Origin: Oscillospiraceae bacterium
Lineage (GTDB): Bacteria > Bacillota > Clostridia > Oscillospirales > Oscillospiraceae
Reading direction: 5' to 3'
DNA: 64,000 nt
NCBI GenBank assembly: GCA_009780435.1
Contig: WRAB01000008.1
Location: forward strand, 24,781 to 88,780
Part shown: in pieces, positions 1 to 9,534 of the stretch
Layout of the letters: each line of letters starts with the position of its first letter
Numbering within the stretch: position 1 is the first letter of the stretch
Translations under genes and position numbers: made by a program
Notes under the pieces: model-generated
Told to the model about the DNA's origin: nothing
The model's input: only the letters and a program-made list of their open reading frames with translations
The model's database searches: none

Positions 1-2487
<2,487 letters not shown>

Positions 2488-2491
<4 letters not shown>

Positions 2492-3441
2492 CGTCTGTCA
2501 CCCACCTTAATCTGTATAAAAGCGAGCACCGCCACCATGATAAAGATCACAAATGACATTGCAGACGCATATCCAATCTGTGGGATTAATGCTTCAAAGG
2601 CCGTGCTGTAAATATGGTGTGACATGGTTCTTGATGTGAGCCCGGGCCCGCCCCCGGTGAGATTAAATGATTCGTCAAACAGTTGGAGTGTACCGTTTGT
2701 GGACATGATTGCAGTGAGCAAAATAATCGGCCTTAAAAGAGGTATGGTAATTTTCCGAAACTGTTGAAATACATTAGCGCCGTCAATACGGGCCGCTTCA
2801 AAAATGGAACGGTCAATGTTTTGCAGGCCCGCCAAGTAAAATATCATGTTAAAACCGGTCCAACGCCATAATAATCCAAGTATAATAATCATTCTGGCCG
2901 ACCAGGTGGAGCCGAACCAATTAAAAGGGGTCTCCATGATGCCCAGATTCATTGCGATTGTATTTATAATGCCGCTGACTGCAAACATCTGGCGGAACAC
3001 GAGAGAATATGCCACTAATCCGACGGCGCACGGTAAGAATATGGCCGTTCGGAAAAAGCCTTTCGCCTTCAGACCGGGGCTGTTGAGCATGGAGGCAAGC
3101 GCAAGTCCCGTTATCAGCATGATCGGCACTTGAATCAACAGATAAAAGAATGTTGTGCCAATGGTCTGGCGAAATTGCGTATCTTCAAGCATTCGCAAAT
3201 AATTAAGGGCGCCGGCAAATTCCATCTGTGCGCCAACTCCCCTGTATAAGGAAAAATAAAACCCTCTGACCATGGGATAGAAGTTCATCCATACGATCAA
3301 GCCCGCCGCAACAAACAAAAAGCCCCACCCAATCAAGCCTTGTTTTTGACTCAGACTAAGCAGAGGTCTTCTTACAGCGGCATCGCCTGAAGCTGCGTTA
3401 TTTCGTTTCATTCGCTCTGACAACCCCCATTTCAATAGCAA
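2488..3441 (-). CDS. Sugar ABC transporter permease (MalF/UgpA-like, CUT1)
   Basis: First permease of the CUT1 importer, up to 317 aa, with six membrane helices and an EAA loop (EAARIDGANVFQQFRKITIP). Two starts are possible: a TTG at 3441 with GAGG nine bases upstream, and an in-frame ATG at 3411 (MKRNNAASG) preceded by a GGGGG run at a poor distance; the longer form is listed because its ribosome site is better spaced. It lies 76 nt after the binding-protein gene, separated by a strong hairpin at 3459-3491, and overlaps the next permease by 4 nt. Function as a sugar permease is clear; the sugar is unknown. Confidence 0.92.
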
Positions 3442-3458
3442 TATAACCGTCCTCGGTT

Positions 3459-3491
3459 GCCCGCAGTACGGCGTGAACCCGTACTGCGGGC
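3459..3491 (-). terminator. Intercistronic hairpin after binding-protein gene
   Basis: A 13-bp perfect stem (GCCCGCAGTACGG / CCGTACTGCGGGC) lies between the binding-protein stop and the permease start. It has no long T-run. Such hairpins usually protect the upstream mRNA or partly terminate, so that the binding protein is made in excess over the permeases. A matching arrangement exists in the second transporter locus at 53962-54002. Confidence 0.7.
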
Positions 3492-3517
3492 GACCAAAAC
3501 GGTCTCAACTATTTTTC

Positions 3518-4861
3518 TTATAGTCCCATTTGGAATCGGACGACATCTTCCGCTTCAGCCAATGCCTGCTCTATGTCCATGCCGAGATTAATAATATTAC
3601 CCAGGGCAATGTCGATTTGATCCATAGCTATATAGTGATGGATTCCACCGACAAAATCAGGAATGTTCTGTGAGAATCTGACAATATCGGAAAATACCGC
3701 CTGTCCGCCAAAGAATGGCTGCGGCTCTTGATATATGGTACTTGCAGCGGCGGGACCCCATGTAGAAAGGGCGCCGGCAGCCGGCAATATGATGTCATAG
3801 AGTTCTGTGCTGCCTGCAAAGGTGTAGTTTAGGAACGCAACTGCGAGATCTACATTTGCATTTGATGTGACGGCCCAACTTGAGCCACCCCAACTGGAAT
3901 AATTTGTTCCGCCCGGTACGCTCAATCTCGGAATGTTTGTAACGCCCCAAACGCCTTCGGGACCGACTTCTTGTATGGTTCCCAGGATCCAACACCCTGC
4001 CAGTGTGCCTACAACATCGTGGGCCGCAAGCGTACCGATGTAATCAGACCAGTCACCGGGCAGGAGCATGACGCCGGCATCGACCATTTCAATAAATCTG
4101 TCAACAGCCTCACGGAACACTGCATTGTCCACGAAATTCGGCTGTCCATCCCCATCAAATAAGCTGGTGCCGGCTGATTTCACCATAACATCCATGAAAG
4201 ATGCGCCAACGCCGTATGTACTGAGCAAAGGCATTCCGGTCTCATCGAGAACAACTTGACCGAGCTCAATGAGTTCATCCCATGTAATATCCGTAAAATC
4301 ATCAACCGTAAAGCCGGCTTCTTCAAGGACATCGGTCCTCCATGCTGTTATGGTTACGCCATTATCAAATGGGACCGCAAAGTTTCTTCCGTCTACGACT
4401 GAGAAATCCGTTTTCCCGGCTGCAAATTCAGAAAAATTGATGCCGGAGTCAGTAATGTCTGTGAAGATACCCGGGAATGTTAAGACACTGACTTCAATCG
4501 CCTGATCTTGTATCAATATAATATCCGGCAGAAGGCTATACTCTCCCGATATACCAATTGTGGTGATTTGCGTATTAATATCTTCCCAGGGCATTTCAAC
4601 ATTGTTCAGTACAAAACCGGGGTGACTCCTCTCAAAAATCTCTGCTGCTACATCCATGGCATACATATTGAATGCGGGATCCCAACTCCACACGGTGAGG
4701 GTGCCACCGGCGGCTTCTTCGCCGTTGCCATCATTTTGCGCAGGCGGGTCGGCTTGGGTCGGCGGGTCGGCCTGGGCAGGTGGATCAGCGGTGCCGCCTC
4801 CACAGGCGGCTAGAGTGACGACCAACAGAATGGCGAGGGCAATTGCTAGAAATCGTTTCAT
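3518..4861 (-). CDS. Extracellular sugar-binding lipoprotein (family 1 SBP)
   Basis: Surface-anchored solute-binding protein of the CUT1 importer, 447 aa. It begins with a lipoprotein signal (MKRFLAIALAILLVVTLAAC) whose lipobox LAAC gives Cys20 as the acylated residue, followed by a Gly and then a Pro/Gln/Asp-rich linker containing three ADPP(A/T)Q repeats (residues about 25-45). The rest has the two-lobe periplasmic-binding fold pattern of family 1, including ILIQDQA and the GCWILG segment typical of the ligand cleft. AGGAGG lies seven bases before the ATG. It is the first gene of the operon that continues into the two permeases and the GH2 enzyme. Confidence 0.93.
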   Translation of the reverse strand: MKRFLAIALAILLVVTLAACGGGTADPPAQADPPTQADPPAQNDGNGEEAAGGTLTVWSWDPAFNMYAMDVAAEIFERSHPGFVLNNVEMPWEDINTQITTIGISGEYSLLPDIILIQDQAIEVSVLTFPGIFTDITDSGINFSEFAAGKTDFSVVDGRNFAVPFDNGVTITAWRTDVLEEAGFTVDDFTDITWDELIELGQVVLDETGMPLLSTYGVGASFMDVMVKSAGTSLFDGDGQPNFVDNAVFREAVDRFIEMVDAGVMLLPGDWSDYIGTLAAHDVVGTLAGCWILGTIQEVGPEGVWGVTNIPRLSVPGGTNYSSWGGSSWAVTSNANVDLAVAFLNYTFAGSTELYDIILPAAGALSTWGPAAASTIYQEPQPFFGGQAVFSDIVRFSQNIPDFVGGIHHYIAMDQIDIALGNIINLGMDIEQALAEAEDVVRFQMGL

Positions 4862-5055
4862 TTTAAAATCCTCCTAAAAATTTTCTTTTGGCCTGCAGCA
4901 TAGCCTTACTTGGTCAATATGTACACAAATGTGCTGCCGAAAGCCAACTTTGTAATCATAATTATAAGATCAAACGGAGAATTATTGTTTGCAAAATTGA
5001 CCACCAATTATGCGAAATCAACCATTTCTAACTGAGTAACATATGTTTGTGCCGT

Positions 5056-5985
5056 CTATCTCCACCCCTCGTAGGGCTGGATCTTGCTGTCGTGCAGCTT
5101 GCGCTCATAGTATTGTGTATCTTTGCGCCACTGGGAGGGGGACATCCCCGTGATCTCTTTAAAGTTGCGGTTTAAAGCCGTTATGGTGATAAATCCGCAC
5201 TTTACGGCGATATGGCCGATGGCTTCGTTTGTGCTGTGCAACAGCTTACAGACGGCCTCTACCCGGATGCGGTTGATGTAGGTAAGGGGTGAGATACGCA
5301 TAGACTGCAAAAACAACCGCCTGAAGTGGGTTTCGCTCATGTGACAGGCCGCTGCTAACATGGATACGCTGATCTTTTCCCTGTAATGCTGGGCCACATA
5401 GTCAATGCCCGGTGCAATCGCTTCGATACATTTGCCGGCACCGGTGTCGGCAGGGTCGTCGTCGCACAGGCGGGATATGGTTATGAGTAGCGATTGTAGC
5501 ATACCGCTGATACTTTCAAGATAACGATCCGCCTTATTGCGGTGCTCGTCCATGATTGCCAGAATCATATTTGCAATCTGCGGATGTTCCTCGTGTTTTA
5601 ACAGTGCTGCCTCTTGATTGATTTTCCGGGCAAGCTGTGTTCTGGCCAGGGAGTTGTCGGGGATCAGTTGGGCCAGAACACTCTCCACGTTCACAAATAG
5701 GAATTCCCAGTGGCATTTTTCCCCCGGCAGGCTATTTGTGTGGTGGAGATGATAGGGCGGCACAACCGAAAACATCCCCGTGGTATAAGGGGTTTTTCGA
5801 TCACCAAAGGTCATGGTTCCCTCGCCATTGCGGCAATAGCCCAATTCTAGGTGATTATGGAAGTGTAACGCATCTAAGTCGTTGCCGTATTCACGAATCC
5901 AGCCTGCACCCAAAAGGGCCAACACATGACAGTTGGGCGGGGTTTCGTAATACCTGTACTGCACACGTGCCTGTAGATGCTTCAT
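5056..5985 (-). CDS. AraC-family transcriptional regulator
   Basis: Sugar-responsive activator, 309 aa from the ATG at 5985, which has GGGGGTGA six bases upstream; a GTG at 5994 would add three residues. The N-terminal half is an AraC cupin-type ligand domain (LDALHFHNHLELGYCRNG, residues about 35-55). The C-terminal hundred residues contain the two helix-turn-helix motifs (SVSMLAAACHMSETHFRRLF and HIAVKCGFITITALNRNFKE). It is transcribed on the same strand, 194 nt upstream of the binding-protein gene, and is the obvious local regulator of the transporter and GH2 operon. The regulated sugar is inferred to be a galactoside. Confidence 0.92.
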   Translation of the reverse strand: MKHLQARVQYRYYETPPNCHVLALLGAGWIREYGNDLDALHFHNHLELGYCRNGEGTMTFGDRKTPYTTGMFSVVPPYHLHHTNSLPGEKCHWEFLFVNVESVLAQLIPDNSLARTQLARKINQEAALLKHEEHPQIANMILAIMDEHRNKADRYLESISGMLQSLLITISRLCDDDPADTGAGKCIEAIAPGIDYVAQHYREKISVSMLAAACHMSETHFRRLFLQSMRISPLTYINRIRVEAVCKLLHSTNEAIGHIAVKCGFITITALNRNFKEITGMSPSQWRKDTQYYERKLHDSKIQPYEGWR

Positions 5986-6057
5986 ATAGATCACCCCCGT
6001 GCCGAATGTTTAATCACCGAGGATATTTTATCACAAGCCCTGTTGGATATCAAACGA

Positions 6058-6088
6058 AGCCCCAAAGCGCAAGGGACGCTTTGGGGCT
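6058..6088 (-). terminator. Intrinsic hairpin after XRE gene
   Basis: Perfect 12-bp stem AGCCCCAAAGCG / CGCTTTGGGGCT with a 7-nt loop, starting seven bases past the stop codon of the XRE regulator. It has only short T content after it, so it may be a weak terminator or an mRNA 3' end. Confidence 0.6.
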
Positions 6089-6094
6089 TATCGC

Positions 6095-6424
6095 TTATTT
6101 TAATGCTATTGTTTTGAAAAAGGTTTTGAGCAAATCCTCAGCTAGCGGGATATATTTTTCATCAAGTGTTGAGAGTGTTTTAACTATTGCAGATACGTCA
6201 GGGAGGTGTTCTTTTCCCATAAGGACAAAATCAGCCGATATACCAAGCCCCTCACACAGCTTATACAGCGTTTCGGCAGAAACTCCTTTGACACCACGCT
6301 CTACCTCTGAAAGAAATTGCGGAGAAATATTTACATAATCGCACAGCCCCTCTCTTGTGATTCCAAGATACTCCCGTTGTGTCCGCACTCTTTTACCGAT
6401 CTGTTTATTCAAAGCTTTATTCAT
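6095..6424 (-). CDS. XRE-family helix-turn-helix regulator
   Basis: Small repressor-like DNA-binding protein, 109 aa, with an AAGAGGTGA ribosome site. The HTH_3 domain covers residues about 8-62 (GKRVRTQREYLGITREGLCD, then ISPQFLSEVERGVKGVSAET), and a short helical tail of about 40 residues may serve dimerisation. It is divergent from a 37-aa membrane peptide gene at 6549. A 16-bp palindrome lies in the shared region and touches the -35 box of the peptide's promoter, so this protein is a good candidate for repressing that gene. It resembles single-domain regulators of prophage and accessory loci. Confidence 0.88.
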   Translation of the reverse strand: MNKALNKQIGKRVRTQREYLGITREGLCDYVNISPQFLSEVERGVKGVSAETLYKLCEGLGISADFVLMGKEHLPDVSAIVKTLSTLDEKYIPLAEDLLKTFFKTIALK

Positions 6425-6474
6425 AACCGATCACCTCTTGGCATCAGTTTATCGCCTGCTTACAGCTAATTAAA

Positions 6475-6516
6475 CAAGCGATAGCGCTTGACCAAAAGAT
6501 GCTATGGGCTTATAAT
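6475..6516 (+). promoter_or_regulatory. Promoter with overlapping palindromic operator
   Basis: TTGACC (6488-6493), 17-nt spacer and a perfect TATAAT (6511-6516) form a sigma-A promoter for the 37-aa peptide. The palindrome CAAGCG-ATAG-CGCTTG (6475-6490) overlaps the -35 box, as expected for a repressor site. Confidence 0.75.
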
Positions 6517-6548
6517 GTTTTTATAAAATATGACAAGAGGTGGAATAA

Positions 6549-6662
6549 ATGACAATAGCAGAGAGAATTGTGGAACAATTGATTCAAGGTTTGGGAGCAG
6601 TTCTCCTTGTCCTTCCTATGGTTTTTGCCGCTTGGATATGCAAAAAGGGCGAAAGGAAATGA
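6549..6662 (+). CDS. Small single-span membrane peptide (37 aa), unknown
   Basis: A 37-codon ORF preceded by AAGAGGTGG and by a near-consensus promoter. The peptide starts MTIAERIVEQLIQG, continues as a hydrophobic stretch (residues about 12-30, LIQGLGAVLLVLPMVFAAWI) and ends in a basic tail CKKGERK. This hydrophobic-plus-Lys/Arg design matches small membrane peptides, including type I toxins and phage holin-like peptides, but no family is recognised. It is divergent from the XRE regulator whose likely operator overlaps its -35 box. No antisense promoter comparable to the two loci at 13.7 and 62.3 kb was seen here. Confidence 0.6.
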   Translation: MTIAERIVEQLIQGLGAVLLVLPMVFAAWICKKGERK

Positions 6663-6740
6663 AAAGCCCTGCAAAGCTTGCGGTAGAAATTCGGTGCGGG
6701 ATATGCTAGAATAACGAGAGCGGGGGAGGGGGAATATGCC

Positions 6741-7343
6741 ATGAATTTCATTTTTGACATAGGAAATGTCCTGATCAATTTCAAGCCGCTCTTATTTTTA
6801 GAGGAATTGTTCGGCGAGAAGGCAGTGGCGGATAAACTATTCCAGACCATATTTCAAAGCCCGGAGTGGAGAAAATTGGACCAAGGTCTTCTGACCCATC
6901 AAGAGGCAGAAGACATCTTTTGTATGCGGGAACCGGAGTTACAACCGGAAATTCATCAAACCATGCAAAACTTGAAAAATCTGCTGACGCCCATTCCGGA
7001 GACCGTGGCACTATTGCCCAAAATTAAAGAATTGGGACACAAGTTATATTACTTGTCCGATTTCCACGCAGAACTGCGCAGCTATATATTCGATCAATAT
7101 CCGTTTTTTGCACTCTTTGACGGCGGGGTGTTTTCATGTGATATCCACGTGACCAAGCCATCCCCAGCCATATATCGTCATCTGTTGGAGACCTATCAAC
7201 TCGCTCCAAAAGACTGCCTGTTTTTTGATGATGTGGAAAAAAACGTAGCGGGCGCACAGGCAGAAGGGATTCACAGCGTCTTATTTACCGGCGCTGCATG
7301 CGTTGCGCCCTATATCACTTCCGAGGAGGAACGGGTCATATGA
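6741..7343 (+). CDS. HAD superfamily phosphatase (subfamily IA)
   Basis: Cytoplasmic phosphohydrolase or related phosphotransferase, 200 aa. Motif I is FDIGNVL (residues 4-10), in which the second catalytic acid of DxD is replaced by the Asn found in the FDxGNVL subgroup. Motif II Ser/Thr lies in YYLSDF, motif III is the Lys in VTKPSP and motif IV is FFDDVEKNVAGA. GGGGGAGGG gives the ribosome site. Its TGA overlaps the ATG of the methylglyoxal synthase gene, so the two are coupled. The YihX-like relatives act on sugar phosphates such as glucose-1-phosphate; pairing with methylglyoxal synthase suggests a role in sugar-phosphate overflow, which is inference. Confidence 0.88.
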   Translation: MNFIFDIGNVLINFKPLLFLEELFGEKAVADKLFQTIFQSPEWRKLDQGLLTHQEAEDIFCMREPELQPEIHQTMQNLKNLLTPIPETVALLPKIKELGHKLYYLSDFHAELRSYIFDQYPFFALFDGGVFSCDIHVTKPSPAIYRHLLETYQLAPKDCLFFDDVEKNVAGAQAEGIHSVLFTGAACVAPYITSEEERVI

Positions 7344-7822
7344 TAGATATGGAATACATCCCCTTTACGTTAGGGGTACAGAAGAACATTGCCCTCATTG
7401 CCCACGATACGAAGAAAGAAGAACTGGGGGACTGGGCGTATGGGAATCGGGAGATTTTAAAGGGCCATTTCCTCTGCGGCACCGGGACGACGGCGAAGCT
7501 TATCACCCGGCGGACGGGACTGCCTGTGCGGGGCTATAACAGCGGGCCGTTAGGCGGTGACCAGCAGATCGGTGCGCGGATTGTGGAGGGGCGTGTGGAC
7601 TTTATGATCTTTTTCTGGGATCCACTGGCCGCCCAGCCCCACGATCCGGACGTCAAGGCCCTTTTGCGGATTGCCGTGCTCTACGACATTCCCGTGGCGA
7701 ACAACCGGGCCACAGCGGATTTTCTGCTCAGCAGTACGTATATGGATCGGGCGTATACCCGCAAGGTATTCAACTACAACCGGGCCATTGAAGATCGATT
7801 TGCCGCGCTGAAGGAGGAATAA
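7340..7822 (+). CDS. mgsA: Methylglyoxal synthase
   Basis: Converts dihydroxyacetone phosphate to methylglyoxal and phosphate, a bypass that relieves sugar-phosphate stress. The protein is 160 aa from the ATG at 7340 (GGAGGA upstream, overlapping the stop of the HAD gene). Diagnostic segments are IALIAHDTKKEELGDWA with the catalytic-region His/Asp, HFLCGTGTTAKLI, the phosphate-binding SGPLGGDQQIGARI and FFWDPLAAQPHDPD carrying the second catalytic Asp. Length and motifs fit E. coli MgsA closely. Confidence 0.95.
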   Translation: MIDMEYIPFTLGVQKNIALIAHDTKKEELGDWAYGNREILKGHFLCGTGTTAKLITRRTGLPVRGYNSGPLGGDQQIGARIVEGRVDFMIFFWDPLAAQPHDPDVKALLRIAVLYDIPVANNRATADFLLSSTYMDRAYTRKVFNYNRAIEDRFAALKEE

Positions 7823-7826
7823 ATCG

Positions 7827-8021
7827 TTAAGGCGGTTTTGACTCCTCTTTTTCTACGGTATCTTCAATCCGGCAGATTGCTCGGATGGCCTCCATGGCGA
7901 GCATCTCTTTACTGAGCAGGGAGAGGAAGATGGCCAGGTTGGTAAATGTCCGCTCCTCTAAGCTGACGTAGAAATAGTTGGTAACCGCCGTGAGGATGGC
8001 GTTGAGTTCAGTCGGGCGCAT
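7827..8021 (-). CDS. DUF6774 family small protein (64 aa)
   Basis: Small protein beginning MRPTELNAILTAVTNYFYVS, with a good GGAGTGG ribosome site. The pattern of an N-terminal helix (ELNAILTAVTN), a middle segment of alternating Leu/Ile (LAIFLSLLSKEMLAMEAIRA) and a conserved-looking Cys-bearing end resembles the DUF6774 family of Clostridia, whose function is unknown. It is convergent with methylglyoxal synthase, with only 4 nt between the stops. Family call is from memory of the pattern and is moderate. Confidence 0.65.
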   Translation of the reverse strand: MRPTELNAILTAVTNYFYVSLEERTFTNLAIFLSLLSKEMLAMEAIRAICRIEDTVEKEESKPP

Positions 8022-8135
8022 GAGACCACTCCAAGTATATCAGGAGCGTGCGCAATGGGCGGATATTGTAATTGTAATATGTATGGACGGCGGGTTCGCC
8101 GTCCGGTTATGTTGAAAAAAGCGGGCGCTTTGGAT

Positions 8136-8216
8136 TTAACACCAACGGCCCCGGCCACCCCAGCGACGGCTAAAGCCCCAGCTACACCGGCGCCATCTTC
8201 TACTGCGGAAGAACAT
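8136..8216 (-). CDS. Candidate 26-aa Arg/Trp-rich cationic peptide
   Basis: ATG preceded at ideal distance by AGGAGGG. The frame gives 26 residues with nine Arg, four Trp, three Phe and two Cys and no acidic residue (start MFFRSRRWRRCSWG, end GGRGRWC). No family is recognised. It lies upstream of the DUF6774 gene on the same strand and just after the hairpin that ends the lipase operon. The opposite strand codes an Ala/Pro/Thr-rich open frame, so the composition could be a by-product of GC-rich repeats; the strong ribosome site is the main support. Confidence 0.35.
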   Translation of the reverse strand: MFFRSRRWRRCSWGFSRRWGGRGRWC

Positions 8217-8251
8217 TGCGCACCCTCCTATGGTAAATTGCCCCAAAATGA

Positions 8252-8293
8252 GGCTCACTTCATTCTATGCGGCGCATGAGAATGAAGTGAGCC
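8252..8293 (-). terminator. Terminator hairpin of the lipase operon
   Basis: Perfect 15-bp inverted repeat (GGCTCACTTCATTCT / AGAATGAAGTGAGCC) with a 12-nt loop, followed on the minus strand by TCATTTTG. It closes the patatin and small membrane protein operon. Confidence 0.65.
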
Positions 8294-8324
8294 GTTGTAT
8301 GATAGATCACGTTTTCCGAACCCT

Positions 8325-8489
8325 TTAACAATGGGCGAGTACAAACTCCCTGAGTTTCTCCTTTGCCGCCTCTGTGACAGACTTGCCCTTCTCGATCAAA
8401 GTTGCAGCGCAGAGCGCACAAAAGAGGATGCCGCATATCAGGCTCAAGGTTCCAAATAGTAACGCCAGAGAAAGAGATATTTTTTTCAT
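8325..8489 (-). CDS. Small membrane protein (54 aa), unknown
   Basis: A 54-codon frame starting MKKISLSLALLFGTLSLICG, sixteen bases after the stop of the patatin gene on the same strand. It has one strongly hydrophobic N-terminal segment (residues about 4-32, with four Cys) that could be a membrane anchor or signal, then a charged amphipathic helix (EKGKSVTEAAKEKLREFV). No family is recognised. Codon use and the position between the patatin stop and a hairpin support it as a real gene co-transcribed with the lipase. The ribosome site (AAAGAAAG) is weak. Confidence 0.55.
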   Translation of the reverse strand: MKKISLSLALLFGTLSLICGILFCALCAATLIEKGKSVTEAAKEKLREFVLAHC

Positions 8490-8505
8490 GTCAGCACAAC
8501 TTTCT

Positions 8506-9357
8506 TTAGATTTTATATTTAATGATTTTCTTTACGGCTTTATTGAGATTATTTAGGACGACATCTCCTGTGAGCCGGAAGCTCTTTTTTCCCCTGAGAT
8601 CGTTTGTGAACTGTATTTTCTGATAGATATACTCTAAATCATCTGTGCCGTTCTTGAAGATGATATCAAACAGCGCCATGCTTTTTTCGTATCCGGATGT
8701 TATCATATATGAAATAGAATCTCGGTCAAAGGCCAAAGACGTTTTTATGATCTTGTCATCGAGGAAGTTTATTTTGATCAACTTGCTGTCGAAGTGGTCA
8801 TTTTCAAAGATATAATTATCATTATCAAAATGGACGACAATCCCGTAGTCAAGCGGGTGTTTCAGCAGGGGCTTCACGGGGATATTGTCCACAATCGCAC
8901 CGTCCAGGTACTTCGCACCTGAAATCTCAACGGCCCGTGAGAGCACGGGAATCATCACGCTGGCCAATAGATAATCGTCCACGTGGCGCGGGTCTACCTC
9001 TTTTAAGTTGATGTAATTCAATTTGAAATTTGTGATATTGAGACAGGAAACATACAGATGAGATTGGGGAATATTCGATTCGCTGGCGATTTCATTTACG
9101 ACGTCGGCGATGTACGAGCCGCGGGCATACGCTTTATAAAAGGAACGAAGTCCGGAAAATTCAAGTTTGCGCCACATGTTTTCCGCGATATCCAGTTCAT
9201 CATGGGCAAACGCATAAGCATTCAGCGTGCCGACTGATGATGCGCTGATATATTTTATCTGCTCGTTCGGGATAAACTCTTTGAGTGCTTTTAAAACGCC
9301 AATTTGATAAGCGCCTTTTGCAAATCCACCGGATAGGACAAGGCCAATGTTGGGCAT
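8506..9357 (-). CDS. Patatin-like phospholipase family protein
   Basis: Predicted Ser/Asp-dyad acyl hydrolase, 283 aa, cytoplasmic or membrane-associated. The oxyanion-hole motif is LVLSGGFAKGAYQIGV (residues 6-21). The nucleophile elbow, normally GxSxG, reads ASSVG (in YISASSVGTLNAYAF), so the first Gly is Ala. The second dyad residue is in YLDGAIVDNIPVKPL, the usual DGA/DGG motif. Length fits the compact RssA-like bacterial patatins. It is followed by a 54-aa membrane protein. The changed elbow may be tolerated, since the nucleophilic Ser and the last Gly remain. Confidence 0.85.
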   Translation of the reverse strand: MPNIGLVLSGGFAKGAYQIGVLKALKEFIPNEQIKYISASSVGTLNAYAFAHDELDIAENMWRKLEFSGLRSFYKAYARGSYIADVVNEIASESNIPQSHLYVSCLNITNFKLNYINLKEVDPRHVDDYLLASVMIPVLSRAVEISGAKYLDGAIVDNIPVKPLLKHPLDYGIVVHFDNDNYIFENDHFDSKLIKINFLDDKIIKTSLAFDRDSISYMITSGYEKSMALFDIIFKNGTDDLEYIYQKIQFTNDLRGKKSFRLTGDVVLNNLNKAVKKIIKYKI

Positions 9358-9408
9358 ATCAACATCTCCAACACGTGTAAAAGGACACGCTTTTTACAGG
9401 CTTAACTA

Positions 9409-9448
9409 CTTGACATAGAGGGTAGCATAAATCGCTTACTATGTCAAG
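9409..9448 (-). promoter_or_regulatory. Promoter with inverted repeat upstream of the lipase gene
   Basis: CTTGACATAG and CTATGTCAAG form a perfect 10-bp inverted repeat with a 20-nt spacer. On the minus strand the right arm supplies a TTGACA -35 box and TACCCT lies 17 nt downstream as a possible -10. The left arm would sit at the start site, so the repeat could be an operator pair. Confidence 0.45.
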
Positions 9449-9484
9449 AAATGTCGGAATCGCTGATCAGACGCACACAACAAT

Positions 9485-9520
9485 CCCCGCCGTGTATCCA
9501 TTTCGGAATACACGGCGGGG
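9485..9520 (-). terminator. Terminator hairpin after phosphofructokinase gene
   Basis: 13-bp stem CCCCGCCGTGTAT / ATACACGGCGGGG with a 10-nt loop, 15 nt past the stop of the phosphofructokinase gene; followed on the minus strand by ATTGTTGTG. Confidence 0.7.
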
Positions 9521-9534
9521 TTCTATCACACGTC

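Noticed and set aside
8055..8279. 74-aa Ala/Pro/Thr-rich plus-strand frame with an AGGAG site
   Set aside because: Its end runs through the lipase operon terminator hairpin and its middle is a low-complexity shadow of the minus strand; no family pattern. Kept only as an alternative to the 26-aa peptide.
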